A DNA stretch of 64,000 nt from an uncultured Oligoflexia bacterium (GCA_913058265.1 CAJXPQ010000015.1:1-64000), one strand, 5' to 3'. Positions 53,501 through 62,360 are shown, counted from the stretch's first letter. Made by a program: numbers and translations. Notes: a model not told the origin generated them from the sequence alone.

Positions 53501-54211
53501 AAATTAGGCTATGAACAACAACTTCTAGGTATCTATGTTTCAGGACATCCACTTGATAAATTTGGAGATATATTAACTGAACTTATCTCTATGCCAATTT
53601 CAGAGATTCATTCTCTCCCTCAGATGACTAAGCCAGACTTTGACTTTAGAAACAAAGGTGCAAAGAAGAAAGATCCAAGCCAGCGTAGTTTAACCATTGC
53701 TGGAATGATAACTGAGAAGAAGGTTATTAATACCAAGAAAGGCGATAAAATGGCCTTTGTTACCATTGAGGATCTATCAGGTAAAATCGAATGTATCTTC
53801 TTTCCTAATTCTTATATGGAGAATTTTGAGCTACTAGAGACAGATGAACCTGTGGTTCTTCGCGGATATGTAAGGCTGTCGGATGATCGTCGAAGTTTTT
53901 ATGTGGACAAGGGACAGGAGCTGACAGCAGAGTCTGATGAGCGAGTATCAGCAGTAAGAATAAGTCTCGAGACGAATAGGCTAAATGATCATGTTCTTCC
54001 AAGACTTAAGCAGGTACTTTTGAGCTATCGTGGAAGTGTTCCCGCGCATATTATATTTGAAGCTGAGGATGGCCGTGCTAGAATGAATTTGAATGAAAAT
54101 TACCTTGTAAACCCTACGCCACAGATGGCGGCTAAGGTTAATGAGTTATTAAATACAAACTCAGTGAGTTTTATTGTTGATGGAAAGATAGAAAGGCCAG
54201 CAACACACTAA
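50537..54211 (+). CDS. dnaE: DNA polymerase III subunit alpha (DnaE)
   Basis: The preferred start, ATG 50537 (GAGAGG just before), gives 1224 residues; an in-frame GTG at 50468 would add 23. The PHP domain opens with HLHLHTQYSLLDGALRL and MTDHGNMFGAIDFY. The polymerase core has VGPGRGSGAGSLVAYAL and the catalytic PDFDIDFCQDRR. GQVNLFDMG fits a clamp-binding motif. The OB fold follows (TIAGMITEKKVINTKKGDKM). This is the DnaE1 replicative type. Confidence 0.96.
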   Translation: MKNPLQYPELKIAQDHDSSFVHLHLHTQYSLLDGALRLDDLFEQAKKFNMPAIAMTDHGNMFGAIDFYTRAIKSGIKPILGSEVYFTPGSRFDRKAPKNTKVVSSQDEVEGRHQIHHLVLLCKSNKGYENLCKLLSVAYLEGFYYKPRIDLDLLKEYSEGLIATTACLKGEAAYNFFTNQDDKAHQAIQKLKDIFQDDFYLEVQRHGLEEEKVYDQLIDYAKVHDIKLVATNDCHYLTRDDAAAQEVLLCVQTGKTFADEKRMKLTTDEFYFKSSEEMRETFKDMPEVCDRTLEIADKCNLEITWEDEDGKQVYHLPDFDEQITTDENTEEYFVRISREGLEKRFTGPHFRNLITLPNWELELKAEYYDRLQIELDTILQMGFPGYFCIVADFIQWSKENNIPVGPGRGSGAGSLVAYALDITNINPLPYNLLFERFINLERISMPDFDIDFCQDRRPEVIDYVTEKYGAERVGQIITFGKLQAKAVLRDVSRVYGLPYAESDALAKLIPDELGINLEKALEMEPKLLELSEKDPKIRRIIQISRRLEGLLRHASIHAAGVIITSEPLVKYCPLYKGREGEQVVQFDKDFSEQIGLVKFDFLGLKTLTVVDKASNFIRRDFDPDFDIESIDIEDSSVYDYISDGKTTGVFQLESSGMKDLCSRLQPGTIDDITAINALYRPGPMGLGMHDEFIERKFGRKEVDYFFEGERSLEPILKDTYGIIVYQEQVMNIARTVGGYSLGEADLLRRAMGKKKESEMARHREIFLAGAKSGGYDLKRAEEIYDLMAEFAKYGFNKSHAVAYAVIAYQTAFLKTYYPACFFAALLGTEMNNMDKITMYINDAREIGIEILPPDVNESLYLFNVIEDKIRFGMGAIKNVGSNPVNAIISERIDGGPFTGFINFCERVSMKSCNKRVLESLIKVGAFDECEKLNRATLLESLELITTYASKKQHEKEMGQVNLFDMGDSPESTEEMLNINEVSDFDDKEKLGYEQQLLGIYVSGHPLDKFGDILTELISMPISEIHSLPQMTKPDFDFRNKGAKKKDPSQRSLTIAGMITEKKVINTKKGDKMAFVTIEDLSGKIECIFFPNSYMENFELLETDEPVVLRGYVRLSDDRRSFYVDKGQELTAESDERVSAVRISLETNRLNDHVLPRLKQVLLSYRGSVPAHIIFEAEDGRARMNLNENYLVNPTPQMAAKVNELLNTNSVSFIVDGKIERPATH

Positions 54212-54224
54212 AAGGATTTAGTTC

Positions 54225-55538
54225 ATGAAGTGTACTCTTTTTTTATTACTCATACTTAATATTGGTTTAAGTTATGCTGACTTTACTCGAGGTGAAGGGC
54301 GCTTTTATGCTTCGGATGATGATAATCATCAATTCATAAAATCCCAATTGATCTATCAAGGTTTCAAAAATATACTTTCAAAAGAGATAGAAAAAATCGG
54401 TTTAAATAAGGAACTTTTTTGGAATAAATATAACGAAAAACTTGAAGTTGCTTACACAGAAAGAGAGACTTCCCTCAGAGAAAAATATAAAATAACGCCA
54501 GAATCATCTCCTAAAGAGAAGCAGAACTTTCAGAAAAGACTAAGGAAATCTAAATTATTAATTCAAAGGAAATTTGGTAAGCTAGATAATATCGTTCCTA
54601 AATATGCCATCAAGAAAGTTTCTAGATCTCAACAAAATTCGAAACTAAGATTTATTAGAATGGAGGGAGAAGTTAATATCGCAAGGTTGACTAAACTATA
54701 CTACACCTTCGTTAAGGGGAAATCATCCTCTGAGTATGGAACATTATTTATAAATGCCAACTTTGATCGAAATAAATTCTCATATTCAGACCTTGGAATT
54801 GATAATGACAAAGACTTTGAAGGTGTGGTCCTGAATAATTGGTTAGAATGGTTTGAGAAAAATAAACCTCAAAATATTGCAAATGTAGAAATTCTTGGTA
54901 CAGATAAGCAGAGTAAGTTACAAGACTATCAAAAACTTCCTTATGAAAATATGCTCGCAAATGTTCCTGAGGTTTTTGTAAATTCTCTATTTCTTGATAT
55001 CGAAGTTTCTATCGAGAAAACACGCTATAACGAAAAAACAAAAGAGTTTTCATTTTCTTATGCAGGTTCTGCATACCTAAAGGATCTGCAAACTAACCTG
55101 ATTATTAATACATATAAATTTAACTCTTTCGACAAGACATATAGAGATTCACCGGATGTCAAACTCGCGAATGTCGTGGCGACTCATGTTTATGGAATGG
55201 CAAAGGATAATTTTTTAAAAGTTCAAGGACATATTAAAAACTTAACACCTATAAATTCTATTCAAAGAATGGTCTTAACTGATTATCGAAGTATAGATCG
55301 TGTGAATGATTTTATTACTCTGTTGGAATCAAGGGGAATTAAGTATTCTATTCGAGCAAAAGTAGACTCGATTGGAATGAATCGAGCTGACATAATCGCC
55401 TATTATGATGGCAAAGAAACAGACCTAAAGGCTCTACTAAGCAGCTTGCAGTCGGCAAAAAAAGACCTACCATTTGAGCTTGTTGATAGTAGTAGCAGTA
55501 TTGGTATAAAATTTAAGAGTATAGTGGAAAATCTATAA
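54225..55538 (+). CDS. Hypothetical secreted protein in the dnaE operon
   Basis: This 437-residue protein has a signal peptide, MKCTLFLLLILNIGLSYA, and begins DFTRGEGRFYASDDDNHQFI, which resembles the start of FlgT- and FlgP-type proteins (short strand, then a helix with QLIYQGFKNIL). A basic helical stretch (about residues 75-135) and a beta-rich part follow. No family is firmly recognised. AAAGGA precedes the ATG; it lies 13 bases after dnaE and 18 before the FlgT-like lipoprotein, so the two exported proteins probably act together. Confidence 0.6.
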   Translation: MKCTLFLLLILNIGLSYADFTRGEGRFYASDDDNHQFIKSQLIYQGFKNILSKEIEKIGLNKELFWNKYNEKLEVAYTERETSLREKYKITPESSPKEKQNFQKRLRKSKLLIQRKFGKLDNIVPKYAIKKVSRSQQNSKLRFIRMEGEVNIARLTKLYYTFVKGKSSSEYGTLFINANFDRNKFSYSDLGIDNDKDFEGVVLNNWLEWFEKNKPQNIANVEILGTDKQSKLQDYQKLPYENMLANVPEVFVNSLFLDIEVSIEKTRYNEKTKEFSFSYAGSAYLKDLQTNLIINTYKFNSFDKTYRDSPDVKLANVVATHVYGMAKDNFLKVQGHIKNLTPINSIQRMVLTDYRSIDRVNDFITLLESRGIKYSIRAKVDSIGMNRADIIAYYDGKETDLKALLSSLQSAKKDLPFELVDSSSSIGIKFKSIVENL

Positions 55539-55556
55539 CTTAAAAGGATTACTGTA

Positions 55557-56501
55557 GTGAAACTCTTAGCTGTTCTATTCGGACTTATTTTCTTTATCTC
55601 TGCTTGTACAAATCAACCGGTAAGAAGAAGAAACTCGGGGTACTCTAACACTCGTCCACCCACTAATTATAATAAAACTAAAAATAATAACCTATTCAGC
55701 CCTATAAAGAAGAAAGTAGCTCTCCTTAATATTTATAATGAATCACCTTTTGGAAAAGAGGATTTAGCGATTCATGCAACTGAGCATATGCGTTTTGAGA
55801 TCTCAAGAACGAAAGATTTTGTTGTTGATCCAGAAGCTAGTTCACTTTTTGGTAACTCAAAAGAAATCTATGCCGGAGGAGGACTTAAGTTAGCTCAGCT
55901 TTCAAGAAAGGCAAAGCTGTCTGGAGTTAACCTTGTTATTTTTGGACGAATTACCCATGCTAGAGTCAGACAGAATGCAGATGAAATTGGTTTTGTTCGA
56001 AAAACAAAATCCTATGCCGAGTCAGTCATTGAACTACGTGTATTTGATGTTGTGGCCAATAAAGAAATTTTTTCTGAAAAAGTCGATGGAAATATTAACG
56101 ATTCTTCTTTTCGATTTTTCATGAGCGAGCGAGATGCTCATATTGATTATAGACGTGGACTACTAAGATATTCTGTTAAGGTCGCGGTACGAAGAATTAT
56201 TCCGAAATTAGTGAAGTTAGGAGAAAAACTTGATTGGACTGGTCGAGTCGCTCGAATAATTGGTTCAAAAGTTTATGTTAACGCTGGAAGGAAATCGGGG
56301 CTTAATGTTGGTGATATTTTAAAAATTATGACAGAGGGGCAGGAAATATATGATCCGGAATCTGGTGCTTTACTTGGAGTAAGTGAAGGGCAGGTCAAGG
56401 GCACTCTCGAAGTTATCGATTATTTTGGCCCTGACGGTGCCGTAAGTATTCTTCACTCTGGTGGTTCAGTCACAGAAGGTGACTTCGTCCAACTCTATTA
56501 A
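55557..56501 (+). CDS. FlgT-like lipoprotein
   Basis: This 314-residue protein starts at GTG behind AAAGGA and has a lipobox, LIFFISAC. The middle part resembles the FlgT/CsgG-type nucleotide-fold domain (KKVALLNIYNESPFGKEDL, VNLVIFGRITHARV). The C-terminal part fits FlgT_C: WTGRVARIIGSKVYVNAGRK, SGLNVGDILKIM, YDPESGALLGVSEGQVKGTL. FlgT supports the outer ring of sheathed or polar flagella in Vibrio. A motility or surface role is inferred; no flagellar genes are adjacent. Confidence 0.65.
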   Translation: MKLLAVLFGLIFFISACTNQPVRRRNSGYSNTRPPTNYNKTKNNNLFSPIKKKVALLNIYNESPFGKEDLAIHATEHMRFEISRTKDFVVDPEASSLFGNSKEIYAGGGLKLAQLSRKAKLSGVNLVIFGRITHARVRQNADEIGFVRKTKSYAESVIELRVFDVVANKEIFSEKVDGNINDSSFRFFMSERDAHIDYRRGLLRYSVKVAVRRIIPKLVKLGEKLDWTGRVARIIGSKVYVNAGRKSGLNVGDILKIMTEGQEIYDPESGALLGVSEGQVKGTLEVIDYFGPDGAVSILHSGGSVTEGDFVQLY

Positions 56502-56502
56502 T

Positions 56503-56763
56503 CTATTTTTTAGCTGCCTTCATTTGCGATCTCTTTGCCTTATTTGATGATCTTAGTGCTTCCATTGATGTCTTATGAGTCTTACGACAAGCTTTCATGC
56601 CATCTTTATCTGATGATGAACTCATACATGACTTAAGAGTATTCATTGTCGCGATTCTTTTATCAAGATTCTCTAACGCCATTTTTTTTCGTTGCTCAAA
56701 GTTTTCACCAGCTGCAAAAGCGGCCGAAGCAAAAAGTACACTTGTGATCATTAATGTTTTCAT
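56503..56763 (-). CDS. Small secreted Lys-rich protein
   Basis: Starting at ATG 56763, behind AAAGGAG, the protein has 86 residues: a signal peptide (MKTLMITSVLFASAAFA), then a helical, basic mature part with two cysteines (LKSCMSSSSDKDGMKACRK) that could form a loop, and a C-terminal KRSQMKAAKK. No family is recognised. Its stop lies one base from the convergent FlgT-like gene. An in-frame start upstream at 56838, inside queC, is rejected. Confidence 0.68.
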   Translation of the reverse strand: MKTLMITSVLFASAAFAAGENFEQRKKMALENLDKRIATMNTLKSCMSSSSDKDGMKACRKTHKTSMEALRSSNKAKRSQMKAAKK

Positions 56764-56774
56764 ATTTATCTCCT

Positions 56775-57455
56775 TTAAAGATATTGAATTGGGTCTTTTA
56801 GGCCTAGTTCTGTAAAAGCTCTTAATCTTAAAGCGCAAGAATCACAAACCCCACACGCTTTGTCTTCTCTTGCATAACAAGACCAGCTTAGTTCAAGGGG
56901 TGCATTTAACTTCTTTGCCTCTTTTATAATTTCTGTTTTCTTCATCATGATAACAGGAGTTTCAATTGAGATATCTCCATGTTTGGTTCCCTTAGCAATC
57001 AATTGATTATAGGCCTCGTAGTATTCTGGCCTGCAGTCTGGATATCCTGGAGAGTCTTCATAGTTAGCACCTATAAAAATCTTTTTTGCCCCAATAACTT
57101 CTGCCCAAGAAACAGCAATAGCTATAATATGTGTATTTCTAAAAGGTACGTATGAGCTTGGTATAATATCAGAATCGCCGTTAAAGTCGGAAACATTAAT
57201 ACTATTGTCTGTAAGAGAGCTGCCTCCAATTTGTTGGAGAAAAGTCATGTCGACTACTTTTATATTTTCTTTGGTAACTTCATAAAAAGAGCAGATTTTA
57301 TCAAAGCAAGCACGTTCTTTGTTTTTTGTTTTTTGGCCGTAATCAAGATGAAGAAAAGCTAAATTCTCATACATCTCATTGGCCATGGCCGCTACCGCCA
57401 CTGAATCCATGCCTCCACTAACTAAAACAATAGCTAATTCTTTCAATTTACTCAC
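56775..57455 (-). CDS. queC: 7-cyano-7-deazaguanine synthase QueC
   Basis: This 226-residue protein makes preQ0 for queuosine in tRNA. It starts at GTG 57455 behind AAGGA. Visible are the PP-loop VLVSGGMDSVAVA, HLDYGQK, the YVPFRNTHIIAIAVSWAE motif, and the zinc cysteines in SCYAREDKACGVCDSCALRLRAF. It follows the phosphohexomutase gene by one base. Other que genes are not in the window. Confidence 0.94.
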   Translation of the reverse strand: MSKLKELAIVLVSGGMDSVAVAAMANEMYENLAFLHLDYGQKTKNKERACFDKICSFYEVTKENIKVVDMTFLQQIGGSSLTDNSINVSDFNGDSDIIPSSYVPFRNTHIIAIAVSWAEVIGAKKIFIGANYEDSPGYPDCRPEYYEAYNQLIAKGTKHGDISIETPVIMMKKTEIIKEAKKLNAPLELSWSCYAREDKACGVCDSCALRLRAFTELGLKDPIQYL

Positions 57456-57456
57456 T

Positions 57457-59229
57457 TTATAGTTCCTTAATCTTCTGATGGATAAATGACTCTACATCCT
57501 TAATAAGCTGTTTAGCTTTTAATTTTTTAGATTTAAGGTCACCCTCTTTAACTTGTACCATTGTATAGAATTTAATTTTTGGCTCTGTTCCGGAAGGTCT
57601 TACAAATAATTGATTACCATTTTCAAAAACAAAACCAAGAACATTACTCGAGGTCATCTCAATCACTTTCTCGGTATTTTCAAATAGATCTTTTTCGATG
57701 AGAGGTTTAAAGTCTGAGAACTTACATATTTTATTTTCAGCAATATCAGAACTGAAGTTTTTTCTAAAGTAGCTCATGATATTATTGATTTTTTCTTTTC
57801 CACTTATCCCTTCAAATGTAAGTGCAATCAAGCTCTCTTGAGCATAACCATACTCTTCATAAATTGAATCAAGCGCCTCAATTAAGTTTTTGCCATTAAG
57901 TTTATGGTATAAAGTGACTTCATTCATAAGAGCAATTGATGCAACAGCATCCTTATCTCTAACAACATTGTGAGGCATATAACCAAATGATTCTTCACTG
58001 GCAAAAACAAAATTATAGTCGGTTCCTGCTTCTTCTAACTCTCTCCAAAGTTTTGCCATCCATTTGAATCCTGTCAGTGTATCAAGGACAGTCCCTCCGA
58101 ATGACTCTACAATTGTTTTTTGCATTGGACTTGTCACTATACTTTTAATAACAAGTGGATTTTTAGGAAGAGTGCCAGCTTCTTTTCTCTGAGTGAAAAT
58201 ATAGTGAATCATTAAAATAGATATCTGATTCCCATTTAAATAATGCTCAATCCCTTTATTGTTCACCACAACTCCGAGACGGTCACCGTCAGGGTCTGTC
58301 CCATAAGCAACATCAGCGTTACCTTCTTTCATAAGTGCAACCGCTAGCTCAAGGGCTTCTGGGTCCTCAGGGTTTGGTGTTGTTTTTAAAGTGGAAAACT
58401 CTGAGTCAAATTCTGCTTGAGACTGAACGATTTCAAAGTTAGTGAAACCTAGTCTTTTAGAAATAGTTTCACAAGGTATATAACCTGTTCCGTGAAGGGG
58501 TGTGTAGATAAAGTGAACCTTCCCACCGTTTTCTTTACACATTTTTGGGTTAATAGTGTGGTCTTCAGTAACTTGGTAGAAGCTTTCAATGCATTCTTCA
58601 TCAATCCAAGAGATCATTCCAGCTTTCATTAACTCATCAAAGTCTCCGGATTTAACTAAGTTCCAATCTTTAAGATTGTTGTATTCATCAATAATATATT
58701 GATCTTCTGGGGGGGTGATCTGTGCACCATCACTCCAATAAGCTTTGAATCCGTTGTATTGTTTCGGGTTATGACTTGCTGTCAGCATAACGCCGCAATT
58801 GGCTTCATAATATCTAACGGCATAAGATAGCATCGGTGTCGGCATGAGAGTGTTATAGATATAACACTTAATTCCATTGGCAGCATAAACAGATGCAACT
58901 TCCCGGGCAAACTCAACAGAGAATCTTCTACAGTCGTGAGATACGCAAGCCTTTGGATTTGTAGGATTGTCTTTCAAAGCAATATTACACATTGCTTGGG
59001 TCGCTTTTCTTATATTGTATTTATTCATTCGGTTGGAGCCGAACCCAATGACGGCCCTCATTCCACCTGTACCAAACTCTAGGTCTTGATAGAAGCTTTC
59101 CGTAATATTTTCTTCATTTTGTTCATAGTCACCGAGAAGATCTTTTAGTTGTTGACGGTCATTTTCGTCAAAATACGTATTTTCTGACCATGATTTGGCC
59201 AACTCTAATGCATTTTCTTTCATATACAT
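57457..59229 (-). CDS. Phosphohexomutase (phosphoglucomutase/phosphomannomutase, PgcA type)
   Basis: This 590-residue protein belongs to the alpha-D-phosphohexomutases. It has the N-terminal LEFGTGGMRAVIGFGSNRMN, the phosphoserine loop LTASHNPKQYNGFKAY, the metal loop GTDPDGDRLGVVV, the sugar loop VFASEESFGYM and the phosphate-binding RPSGTEPKIKFY. Length and motifs fit PgcA/Pgm2. It interconverts sugar 1- and 6-phosphates. AAAGGA precedes the ATG at 59229; a second in-frame ATG is two codons later. Confidence 0.93.
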   Translation of the reverse strand: MYMKENALELAKSWSENTYFDENDRQQLKDLLGDYEQNEENITESFYQDLEFGTGGMRAVIGFGSNRMNKYNIRKATQAMCNIALKDNPTNPKACVSHDCRRFSVEFAREVASVYAANGIKCYIYNTLMPTPMLSYAVRYYEANCGVMLTASHNPKQYNGFKAYWSDGAQITPPEDQYIIDEYNNLKDWNLVKSGDFDELMKAGMISWIDEECIESFYQVTEDHTINPKMCKENGGKVHFIYTPLHGTGYIPCETISKRLGFTNFEIVQSQAEFDSEFSTLKTTPNPEDPEALELAVALMKEGNADVAYGTDPDGDRLGVVVNNKGIEHYLNGNQISILMIHYIFTQRKEAGTLPKNPLVIKSIVTSPMQKTIVESFGGTVLDTLTGFKWMAKLWRELEEAGTDYNFVFASEESFGYMPHNVVRDKDAVASIALMNEVTLYHKLNGKNLIEALDSIYEEYGYAQESLIALTFEGISGKEKINNIMSYFRKNFSSDIAENKICKFSDFKPLIEKDLFENTEKVIEMTSSNVLGFVFENGNQLFVRPSGTEPKIKFYTMVQVKEGDLKSKKLKAKQLIKDVESFIHQKIKEL

Positions 59230-59321
59230 TTTTTCCTTTGTAAGCTATAGTCCCAAGATATTAGTAAATTATCTCTAAAAGGGAAAGTTGAAGCTTTAAG
59301 ATTTAGTCGGAGGAAATATAT

Positions 59322-59576
59322 ATGGCAAATGCTGAAATGAAACATCCAGAAAATATCGAAGGTCGTTTTTATTGCACTGACCCAGATGATGATAATGGAG
59401 AGGGATGTATTGCGTGTAATGTTTGTTATAATGGGGCTCCTGACTTCTATGCAGAAGATGAAGATGGTAATGCCTATGTTGTTAAGCAACCTGAAACAGA
59501 AGAAGAAATAGAATTGTGCATCGAGCAATTAGAAGCTTGTCCAGTTTGCTCAATTGGCGATAAAACTCAAGAATAA
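59322..59576 (+). CDS. 4Fe-4S ferredoxin-like protein
   Basis: This 84-residue acidic protein has the cluster cysteines GCIACNVCYNGAP (about residues 29-35) and EACPVCSIGD (about 71-75), the usual pattern C-x2-C-x2-C ... C-P for one 4Fe-4S cluster. An extra cysteine near residue 18 (FYCTD) may be structural. CGGAGGAAA precedes the ATG. The electron donor and acceptor are unknown; no reductase lies next to it. Confidence 0.85.
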   Translation: MANAEMKHPENIEGRFYCTDPDDDNGEGCIACNVCYNGAPDFYAEDEDGNAYVVKQPETEEEIELCIEQLEACPVCSIGDKTQE

Positions 59577-59666
59577 TTCACAAAAAAATATTATTTTTCA
59601 ATAGCATTAATTTATGTTTGCCCTAAACTATATAATAGTTATTAATTTTTATAAGGGGTTACAGCG

Positions 59667-60986
59667 ATGATGGACTTAGTGCTTGAAACTATCACTGGTG
59701 ATAGAACTGTTCAAGTTGTGGGTACTGCGTTATTTGGTATTGCAGTTATTCATACATTTTTAGTGAAAAAATTCGAGCATATTGCTCATAAATTTCCTAA
59801 GGGATCTCCAGCGGGGGAATTCTTCCACTTCCTGGGAGAGGTTGAAGCCGTTTTTGGTATGTGGGCCGCAGTATTGGTGCTCTTCTTACTTGGGACTTTT
59901 GGCGGGTCTGGTCCAATTCTATATCTTGAATCATTAAACTTTACTGAGCCGGCTTTTGTTTTCGTTATTATGGCCATGGCCGGAACTAGACCTGTTATTA
60001 AGTTTGCAGAGCAAATTATTGTTCTGTTCTCTAAACTAATACCACTACCTGGAAGAATGCCATTTTATATGTCGGCGCTAATAGTTGGGCCAATCTTAGG
60101 ATCTTTCATCACAGAGCCAGCGGCAATGACGGTAACAGCTTTAATCTTACAAAAAAACTTTTATGCTAACGATGATGAGCAAGAAATGTCCATGGCATTT
60201 AAATATGCAACTCTAGGTCTATTGTTTGTAAATATATCAATCGGTGGAACGTTAACTCACTTTGCAGCACCTCCTGTACTAATGGTAGCTACAACGTGGG
60301 GTTGGGGTATGTCACATATGCTAGGTCACTTTGGTTATAAAGCGGTAATTGCTGTCATTATTAGTACTTGTATAATTGCTTTTAGATATAGAAAAGAGTT
60401 AACAGGGTCATTTAATTTAAGAGAAGAAAGAGATGATAAAATGCACCCACCTTGGTGGATTACTCTTGTTCATTTAATATTTTTAGCTTTAGTGGTAGCA
60501 ACAGCTCACCATATGGTAGTTTTCCTAGGTTTATTTTTATTCTTCTTAGGATTTGCAACTGTTACTCAAGAGTTTCAAGATACATTAAAATTGAAAGAAT
60601 CTTTATTGGTTGGATTTTTTCTTGGAGGACTAGTGACTCTGGGGAACCTTCAAGCTTGGTGGTTACAACCACTTCTAACTAGCTTAGATAATATGCCACT
60701 TTACTTTGGATCGACAGCTTTAACTGCCATAACGGATAATGCAGCATTAACATACCTGGGGTCTTTGGTAACAGGTATTACTGATGAACAAAAGTACTAC
60801 CTTGTTGCTGGTGCAGTAGCTGGTGGTGGTTTAACAGTTATTGCAAATGCTCCAAATCCAGCAGGTTTTGGGATTTTAAAAGGTGACTTTGGTAAGGATG
60901 GAATTTCACCAATAGGTCTATTAAAATCAGCACTTGTACCAACTATCATTGCTTTAATTTGTTTTAAGTTCTTTGTTCACTTATAA
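59667..60986 (+). CDS. Putative Na+/H+ antiporter (ion transporter superfamily)
   Basis: This 439-residue protein has about eleven predicted membrane helices and the sequence style of the Na+/H+ antiporter family found in Chlamydiae and Bdellovibrionota: FPKGSPAGEFFHFLGEVEAV, TRPVIKFAEQIIV, ITEPAAMTVTALIL, SIGGTLTHFAAPPVLMVA, LTAITDNAALTYLGSLV and VIANAPNPAGFGIL. The paired motifs with Glu/Pro and Asp/Asn are typical of the IT superfamily (NhaD-like). The ion specificity is inferred. AAGGGG precedes the ATG. Confidence 0.82.
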   Translation: MMDLVLETITGDRTVQVVGTALFGIAVIHTFLVKKFEHIAHKFPKGSPAGEFFHFLGEVEAVFGMWAAVLVLFLLGTFGGSGPILYLESLNFTEPAFVFVIMAMAGTRPVIKFAEQIIVLFSKLIPLPGRMPFYMSALIVGPILGSFITEPAAMTVTALILQKNFYANDDEQEMSMAFKYATLGLLFVNISIGGTLTHFAAPPVLMVATTWGWGMSHMLGHFGYKAVIAVIISTCIIAFRYRKELTGSFNLREERDDKMHPPWWITLVHLIFLALVVATAHHMVVFLGLFLFFLGFATVTQEFQDTLKLKESLLVGFFLGGLVTLGNLQAWWLQPLLTSLDNMPLYFGSTALTAITDNAALTYLGSLVTGITDEQKYYLVAGAVAGGGLTVIANAPNPAGFGILKGDFGKDGISPIGLLKSALVPTIIALICFKFFVHL

Positions 60987-61011
60987 ACATACCGATTTAG
61001 TTTGCTAATAT

Positions 61012-61031
61012 AGGGGCCGTTTCTGGCCCCT
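61012..61031 (+). terminator. Strong hairpin after the antiporter gene
   Basis: AGGGGCC (61012-61018) pairs perfectly with GGCCCCT (61025-61031) around a six-base loop. It is followed by TACCATTTG rather than a T run, so termination may be weak or need help. It lies 26 bases after the stop of the antiporter. Confidence 0.5.
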
Positions 61032-61119
61032 TACCATTTGTGATGTTCATTTTTACTCAGTTTAAGTATCATTAGAGACAAGATATAATATTTATAGCAA
61101 GGAGACGGAGTTTGTTGCT

Positions 61120-61452
61120 GTGAAACTAATATTAGGATTATTTTTTATTTTTCTAAGTTCAACCTGCTTCGGGAAGATCTATCTTGATGAAGAAGAATAC
61201 CCTATATCTAAATATCAATCTAAAGTTTTTGATAAGACAAGAGATGCTCTTTTGTCTGTGGACTATATTGAAGAGAGAGCAGATTATTTTGTTTTCAAAT
61301 TAAAAAATCTAACTTTTGGCGAATACGCTGAGGATGTTATGTATGTTGCACCTCTTTTTACAGGGCGCTTTGAAGTGAGGGCATTTAATTTTAATCTTTA
61401 CTATAATACCTTTCAAGAGAAAGGTGGTTTAAAATACAAAGTCTCTTTCTGA
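61120..61452 (+). CDS. Small secreted protein upstream of a FecR gene
   Basis: This 110-residue protein starts at GTG 61120 behind AAGGAGACGGAG. It has a signal peptide, MKLILGLFFIFLSSTCFG, and a beta-rich mature part with many Tyr and Phe (KLKNLTFGEYAEDVMYV, RAFNFNLYYNTF). No family is recognised. Its stop overlaps the FecR gene start (TGATG), so the two are co-translated and may form one exported unit. Confidence 0.65.
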   Translation: MKLILGLFFIFLSSTCFGKIYLDEEEYPISKYQSKVFDKTRDALLSVDYIEERADYFVFKLKNLTFGEYAEDVMYVAPLFTGRFEVRAFNFNLYYNTFQEKGGLKYKVSF

Positions 61453-62360
61453 TGAAATTTATTCTCTTATTTATAATGTTCACTTTTATAATACAGTCTG
61501 TGTTGGCAAGCTCTGCAAATGTTTTATTTTCAAAAGGAATAAATTATAAAATCACATCAGTAAACAAAAAACTAATACTTTCAAAAGGTATGAAGGTGTT
61601 TACTAACGATACTATCCATACAGAGCAGAATGGATTTCTTATCTTAAAGATTGATGGCCACTCGATGATAAGGATAGAGGAAGATTCACAGGTTATTGTG
61701 AGCGAATTACCTGTGTTTAATAAAGAGGCTAAGGATCTTGAGAAAGGAGGAAGTTTCCTTTTAAAAATAGGAACTATTCTTGTCGACGTAGAAAAAGAGT
61801 TCGATACAGAAGCTGTAAATGTAAAAACGAGTAATAGTATTTTTGGAGTGAGAGGGACAAGATTCTTAGTTTCAAGAGACAGTGATACATTGATTACTGT
61901 CAATTCTGGCACTGTTGAGGCGATAAATACATTAATAAATCAAAACGATTTTATTGAAAAGGGTGAATCAATTCATATTGAAAAAGATATGAATTTTACC
62001 GCCAGACAAAAATACGATAATACCAAAAGTATTGATTGGAATGTTAGGTCAGAAAAAAGAAAGACGAAGTTCAAAAATCTTCGCGCGAACCTTAAAGGAG
62101 AGTTCAAAAAGAAAAGAAAAAGATGGAAGAAAAATTCAAAAAGAACTGAGCAGTTTAAAAAGAAATGGAATAAAAAGAGAGCATCTTTTCTAAAGAAACG
62201 TGGATTGAATAAAAAATCACCTAGACCAAATAATAGTTTAAGGGAAAAGAGGAAGCAGGGACAAAAAGCATCTCCGCTTAGAAGGAATTCAAACAGTTTA
62301 AAACCTCAAAGAAATAAACCTAATAGAAGTAAATCGAGAAATAATAAACCCAGGCCTTAG
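61452..62360 (+). CDS. FecR-domain secreted protein with very basic tail
   Basis: This 302-residue protein has a signal peptide ending SVLA, then a FecR domain: KLILSKGMKVFTNDTIHTEQ, LKIDGHSMIRIEEDSQVIVS, FLLKIGTILVDVEKEF and the family motif VKTSNSIFGVRGTRFLVS. From about residue 190 to the end the chain is strongly basic and disordered (KKKRKRWKKNSKRTEQFKKK and further Lys/Arg/Asn/Pro). Such a tail could bind nucleic acid, LPS or teichoic-type polyanions. There is no sigma factor partner. A second FecR-domain gene lies at 45683. Confidence 0.75.
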   Translation: MKFILLFIMFTFIIQSVLASSANVLFSKGINYKITSVNKKLILSKGMKVFTNDTIHTEQNGFLILKIDGHSMIRIEEDSQVIVSELPVFNKEAKDLEKGGSFLLKIGTILVDVEKEFDTEAVNVKTSNSIFGVRGTRFLVSRDSDTLITVNSGTVEAINTLINQNDFIEKGESIHIEKDMNFTARQKYDNTKSIDWNVRSEKRKTKFKNLRANLKGEFKKKRKRWKKNSKRTEQFKKKWNKKRASFLKKRGLNKKSPRPNNSLREKRKQGQKASPLRRNSNSLKPQRNKPNRSKSRNNKPRP

